8,076 nucleotides of DNA. It comes from Fidelibacterota bacterium (GTDB lineage: Bacteria > Fidelibacterota > Marinisomatia > Marinisomatales > J089). Every line of letters begins with the position of its first letter. Position 1 is the stretch's first letter. The DNA is taken from contig RFIZ01000115.1 of the NCBI GenBank assembly GCA_003695105.1, positions 1 through 8,076 on the forward strand, given 5' to 3'. The position numbers were made by a program, and so were the translations under genes. This document shows, one piece after another, positions 5,740-8,076 of the stretch. Under the pieces are notes generated by a model that made no database searches, was not told the origin of the DNA, and was given only the letters and a program-made list of their open reading frames with translations.

Positions 5740-8076
5740 TCAGCCCTGCAATATTGACCGCAGGAATTTACCGGTATAGGAGGTGGGATGGGTAATCAAT
5801 TTCTCCGGCGGTCCTGCAAAGACGATTTCCCCGCCCTCATCGCCGCCTTCCGGTCCCAGATCGATGATCCAGTCCGCCGATTTGATCACATCCAGATTGT
5901 GTTCGATTACGATGACCGTATTGCCCCGGTCCACCAGACGCTGCAGTACCGTCAACAGCATCCGTACATCCTCGAAATGCAGTCCGGTGGTCGGTTCATC
6001 CAGAATGTAAATGGTGCGGTCGGTGGAAGTGCGGGACAATTCCGTGGACAATTTCACCCGTTGGGCCTCGCCGCCCGACAGGGTGGTGGCCTGTTGCCCC
6101 AGACGGATATATCCCAGTCCCACGTCCATGAGGGTGGTCAGTTTCCGCACGATGGACGGAATGTTGTGAAAGAATTCCAGCGCTTCCTCCACCGACATGG
6201 CCAACACATCGGCAATGCTCTTGCCTTTGAAATGGACTTCCAGCGTCTCCCGATTGTAGCGGGCGCCGCCGCACACTTCGCAGGTAACATACACATCGGG
6301 GAGAAAATTCATTTCAATCTTGATGATACCGTCTCCCTCGCAGGCCTCACAGCGCCCCCCTTTGACATTGAAGGAAAACCGTCCGGCGCGATACCCGCGC
6401 AACTTGGATTCCGGCAATTGAGCAAAGAGATCCCGGATCAGGGTGAACACTCCCGTATAGGTGGCGGGATTGGACCGGGGGGTCCGGCCGATCGGTTTCT
6501 GGTCGATGGCCACCACCTTGTCCAGGTATTCCAATCCTTCCACTGCTTCGAACCGGAGCGGATACTTGCGGGCACCGGAAATTTCCCGGGCCAGGAGGGG
6601 GTACAGGGTTTCGTTCACCAGGGTGCTCTTGCCGCTGCCGGATACTCCCGTCACCACGGTCAGGGTTCCCAGGGGAAAGGCCACGTCAATCTGTTTCAGA
6701 TTGTTACCGGCAGCACCCCGCAGAACCAGGTGTTTTCCGTGACCGGTCCGCCGGCGTTTCGGCACCGGGATCGACTTTTTCCCGGCCAGGTATTTTCCGG
6801 TAATGGAGCGGGCGCAATTCAGAATTCCTCCGGGCGGTCCGGTGTAGATGATTTCACCGCCGTGTTCACCGGCCCGGGGACCGATATCGATCAGCCAGTC
6901 GGCTGCTTCCATGGTCTCCCGGTCGTGTTCCACCACCAGAATGGTATTGCCGATATCCCGCAGCTTTTTCAGGGTATTCAGCAGGCGGGAGTTGTCCCGG
7001 GGATGGAGGCCGATCGATGGTTCGTCCAGGATATAGAGCACGCCCATGAGTTGCGAGCCGATCTGTGTCGCCAAACGGATGCGCTGGGCTTCGCCCCCGG
7101 ACAAAGTGGCGGCGCCCCGGTCCAGGGTGAGATATTCCAGCCCCACATCCACCAGGAACTGGAGCCGGGCGTTGATTTCTTTCAGGATTTCCCGGGCAAT
7201 GGCCGTTTCCATCTTCGTCAGCGGCAGGTCAGCCAGAAAATCCCGGATGGACCGGATGGACCGGCGGGACAGTTCCCCCAGATTCAGGCCGCCGATGGTG
7301 ACGGCCAGACTTTCCTTTCGCAGTCGCGTCCCGCCGCATTCGGGACAGGGCCGCATACTCATGTACTGTTCGATCCATTCCCGAATGTGGGGCGATTTCG
7401 TCTGCCGGTAGCGGCGGGTGAGGTTGGGAATGGCTCCTTCCCAGCCCCCGGTGTAGGTACCGCTCCAGCGGGCCGACCGATAGGAGAGACGGAGTTGTTC
7501 TTCTCCGGTTCCGTTCAGCAGAATCCGGCGCACCTCCGGATCCAGACGATTCCAGGGCGTCGTGAAATTGAAATGATAATGGGCTGCCAGACTCTTGAGA
7601 ATGTTGCCGTACCAGTTTCCCCGGGGTTGTTCGCCCAGGGGCGCAATGGCCCCTTGAATCAGGGATTTGGTCCGATCCGGCACCACCAGCTCCGGGTCCA
7701 CCTCCATATGGGAACCGAGACCATCACAGCGGGGACAGGCGCCGTAGGGGGAATTGAAGGAAAACATCCGGGGAGACAATTCGTCCAGGGAGGCTTCCGG
7801 GTGCTCGGGACAGGCAAAATGTTCACTGAACAGGTGATCGGTTCGGGTCTGGAGATCATGGATAAGAACGGCGCCGGACCCGATCTTCAGCGCCAGTTCC
7901 ACCGAATCGGTGATCCGCTCCTGAATCCCCGATTCCAACACGATGCGATCGATCACCACCTCGATAGTGCTCTTTTTGTTTTTCTCCAGAGCGGGCACTT
8001 CATCGATCCCGTACACGGTGCCGTTGATCCGCACGCGTACAAAGCCTTCCCGTTTGACTTCCTCCAGGACGCCCCG
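5740..8076 (-). CDS. uvrA: excinuclease ABC subunit A, 5' end beyond the right edge
   Basis: UvrA is the dimeric ABC-type ATPase that finds bulky DNA lesions and loads UvrB in nucleotide excision repair. 778 codons are visible and the frame is open to the edge; the first visible residues (RGVLEEVKREGFVRVRING) correspond to roughly residue 165 of the ~940-residue family, so the first Walker A lies outside. Counting from the first visible codon: first zinc site C89, H92, C114 and C117; CPECGG (244-249); first ABC signature LSGGEAQRI (325-333) with Walker B and ILDEP (346-353); second Walker A GVSGSGKST (477-485); second zinc finger C576, C579, C599 and C602; second signature LSGGEAQRV (666-674); Walker B YILDEP (690-695); switch histidine H726. 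The C-terminus YTGKFLRSILQG is normal. The GTG at 8034 is an internal valine, not the start. The CPEH zinc variant is the only oddity. Confidence 0.98.
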   Translation of the reverse strand, partial: RGVLEEVKREGFVRVRINGTVYGIDEVPALEKNKKSTIEVVIDRIVLESGIQERITDSVELALKIGSGAVLIHDLQTRTDHLFSEHFACPEHPEASLDELSPRMFSFNSPYGACPRCDGLGSHMEVDPELVVPDRTKSLIQGAIAPLGEQPRGNWYGNILKSLAAHYHFNFTTPWNRLDPEVRRILLNGTGEEQLRLSYRSARWSGTYTGGWEGAIPNLTRRYRQTKSPHIREWIEQYMSMRPCPECGGTRLRKESLAVTIGGLNLGELSRRSIRSIRDFLADLPLTKMETAIAREILKEINARLQFLVDVGLEYLTLDRGAATLSGGEAQRIRLATQIGSQLMGVLYILDEPSIGLHPRDNSRLLNTLKKLRDIGNTILVVEHDRETMEAADWLIDIGPRAGEHGGEIIYTGPPGGILNCARSITGKYLAGKKSIPVPKRRRTGHGKHLVLRGAAGNNLKQIDVAFPLGTLTVVTGVSGSGKSTLVNETLYPLLAREISGARKYPLRFEAVEGLEYLDKVVAIDQKPIGRTPRSNPATYTGVFTLIRDLFAQLPESKLRGYRAGRFSFNVKGGRCEACEGDGIIKIEMNFLPDVYVTCEVCGGARYNRETLEVHFKGKSIADVLAMSVEEALEFFHNIPSIVRKLTTLMDVGLGYIRLGQQATTLSGGEAQRVKLSTELSRTSTDRTIYILDEPTTGLHFEDVRMLLTVLQRLVDRGNTVIVIEHNLDVIKSADWIIDLGPEGGDEGGEIVFAGPPEKLITHPTSYTGKFLRSILQG

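Noticed and set aside
8032..8034. GTG as the start of uvrA
   Set aside because: The frame continues upstream with conserved UvrA residues (GFVRVRING) to the window edge, so this GTG is an internal valine.

Overview
This window is a compact, apparently chromosomal stretch of bacterial housekeeping genes, all read from the minus strand. In transcription order (right to left) it holds uvrA (its 5' part beyond the right edge), a transketolase-like gene, ruvB, queA, ispD and ispF (its 3' end beyond the left edge). Sample lines counted by eye are mostly in the high 50s % GC. An AT-rich dip occurs at the ruvB/queA junction. The organism is a bacterium with the MEP isoprenoid route, tRNA queuosine modification, RuvB branch migration and UvrABC excision repair. 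The phylum cannot be fixed from this sequence alone. I see no transposase, integrase, phage gene, CRISPR array, tRNA or rRNA.

Right part (5740-8076): most of UvrA, the damage-recognition ATPase of nucleotide excision repair. A 105-base gap follows, then the 770-residue transketolase-like enzyme (3322-5634), which has its own good ribosome binding site. It keeps most residues of the transketolase active site. It differs in the metal motif (GEG instead of GDG), in a long linker between the N-terminal and pyrimidine domains, and possibly in one phosphate-binding arginine.

Left part (1-3206): a tight four-gene cluster, ruvB-queA-ispD-ispF. ruvB and queA overlap by 11 bases, queA and ispD are 7 bases apart, and ispD and ispF share an ATGA stop/start. 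This strongly suggests one transcript with translational coupling. The only plausible promoter I can draw for it is a weak sigma70-like pair in the 115-base gap upstream of ruvB. The cluster joins recombination (RuvB), tRNA modification (QueA) and two MEP steps (IspD; IspF two steps later, after IspE). These functions are unrelated, so this looks like a growth-linked housekeeping operon and not a dedicated pathway.

I found no convincing undescribed system. The item most worth a second look is the divergent transketolase-like protein. The rest are modest oddities: ruvB and ispD starts without a Shine-Dalgarno sequence, a CxxH variant of the first UvrA zinc site, and a repeated TTGAAC element upstream of ruvB.
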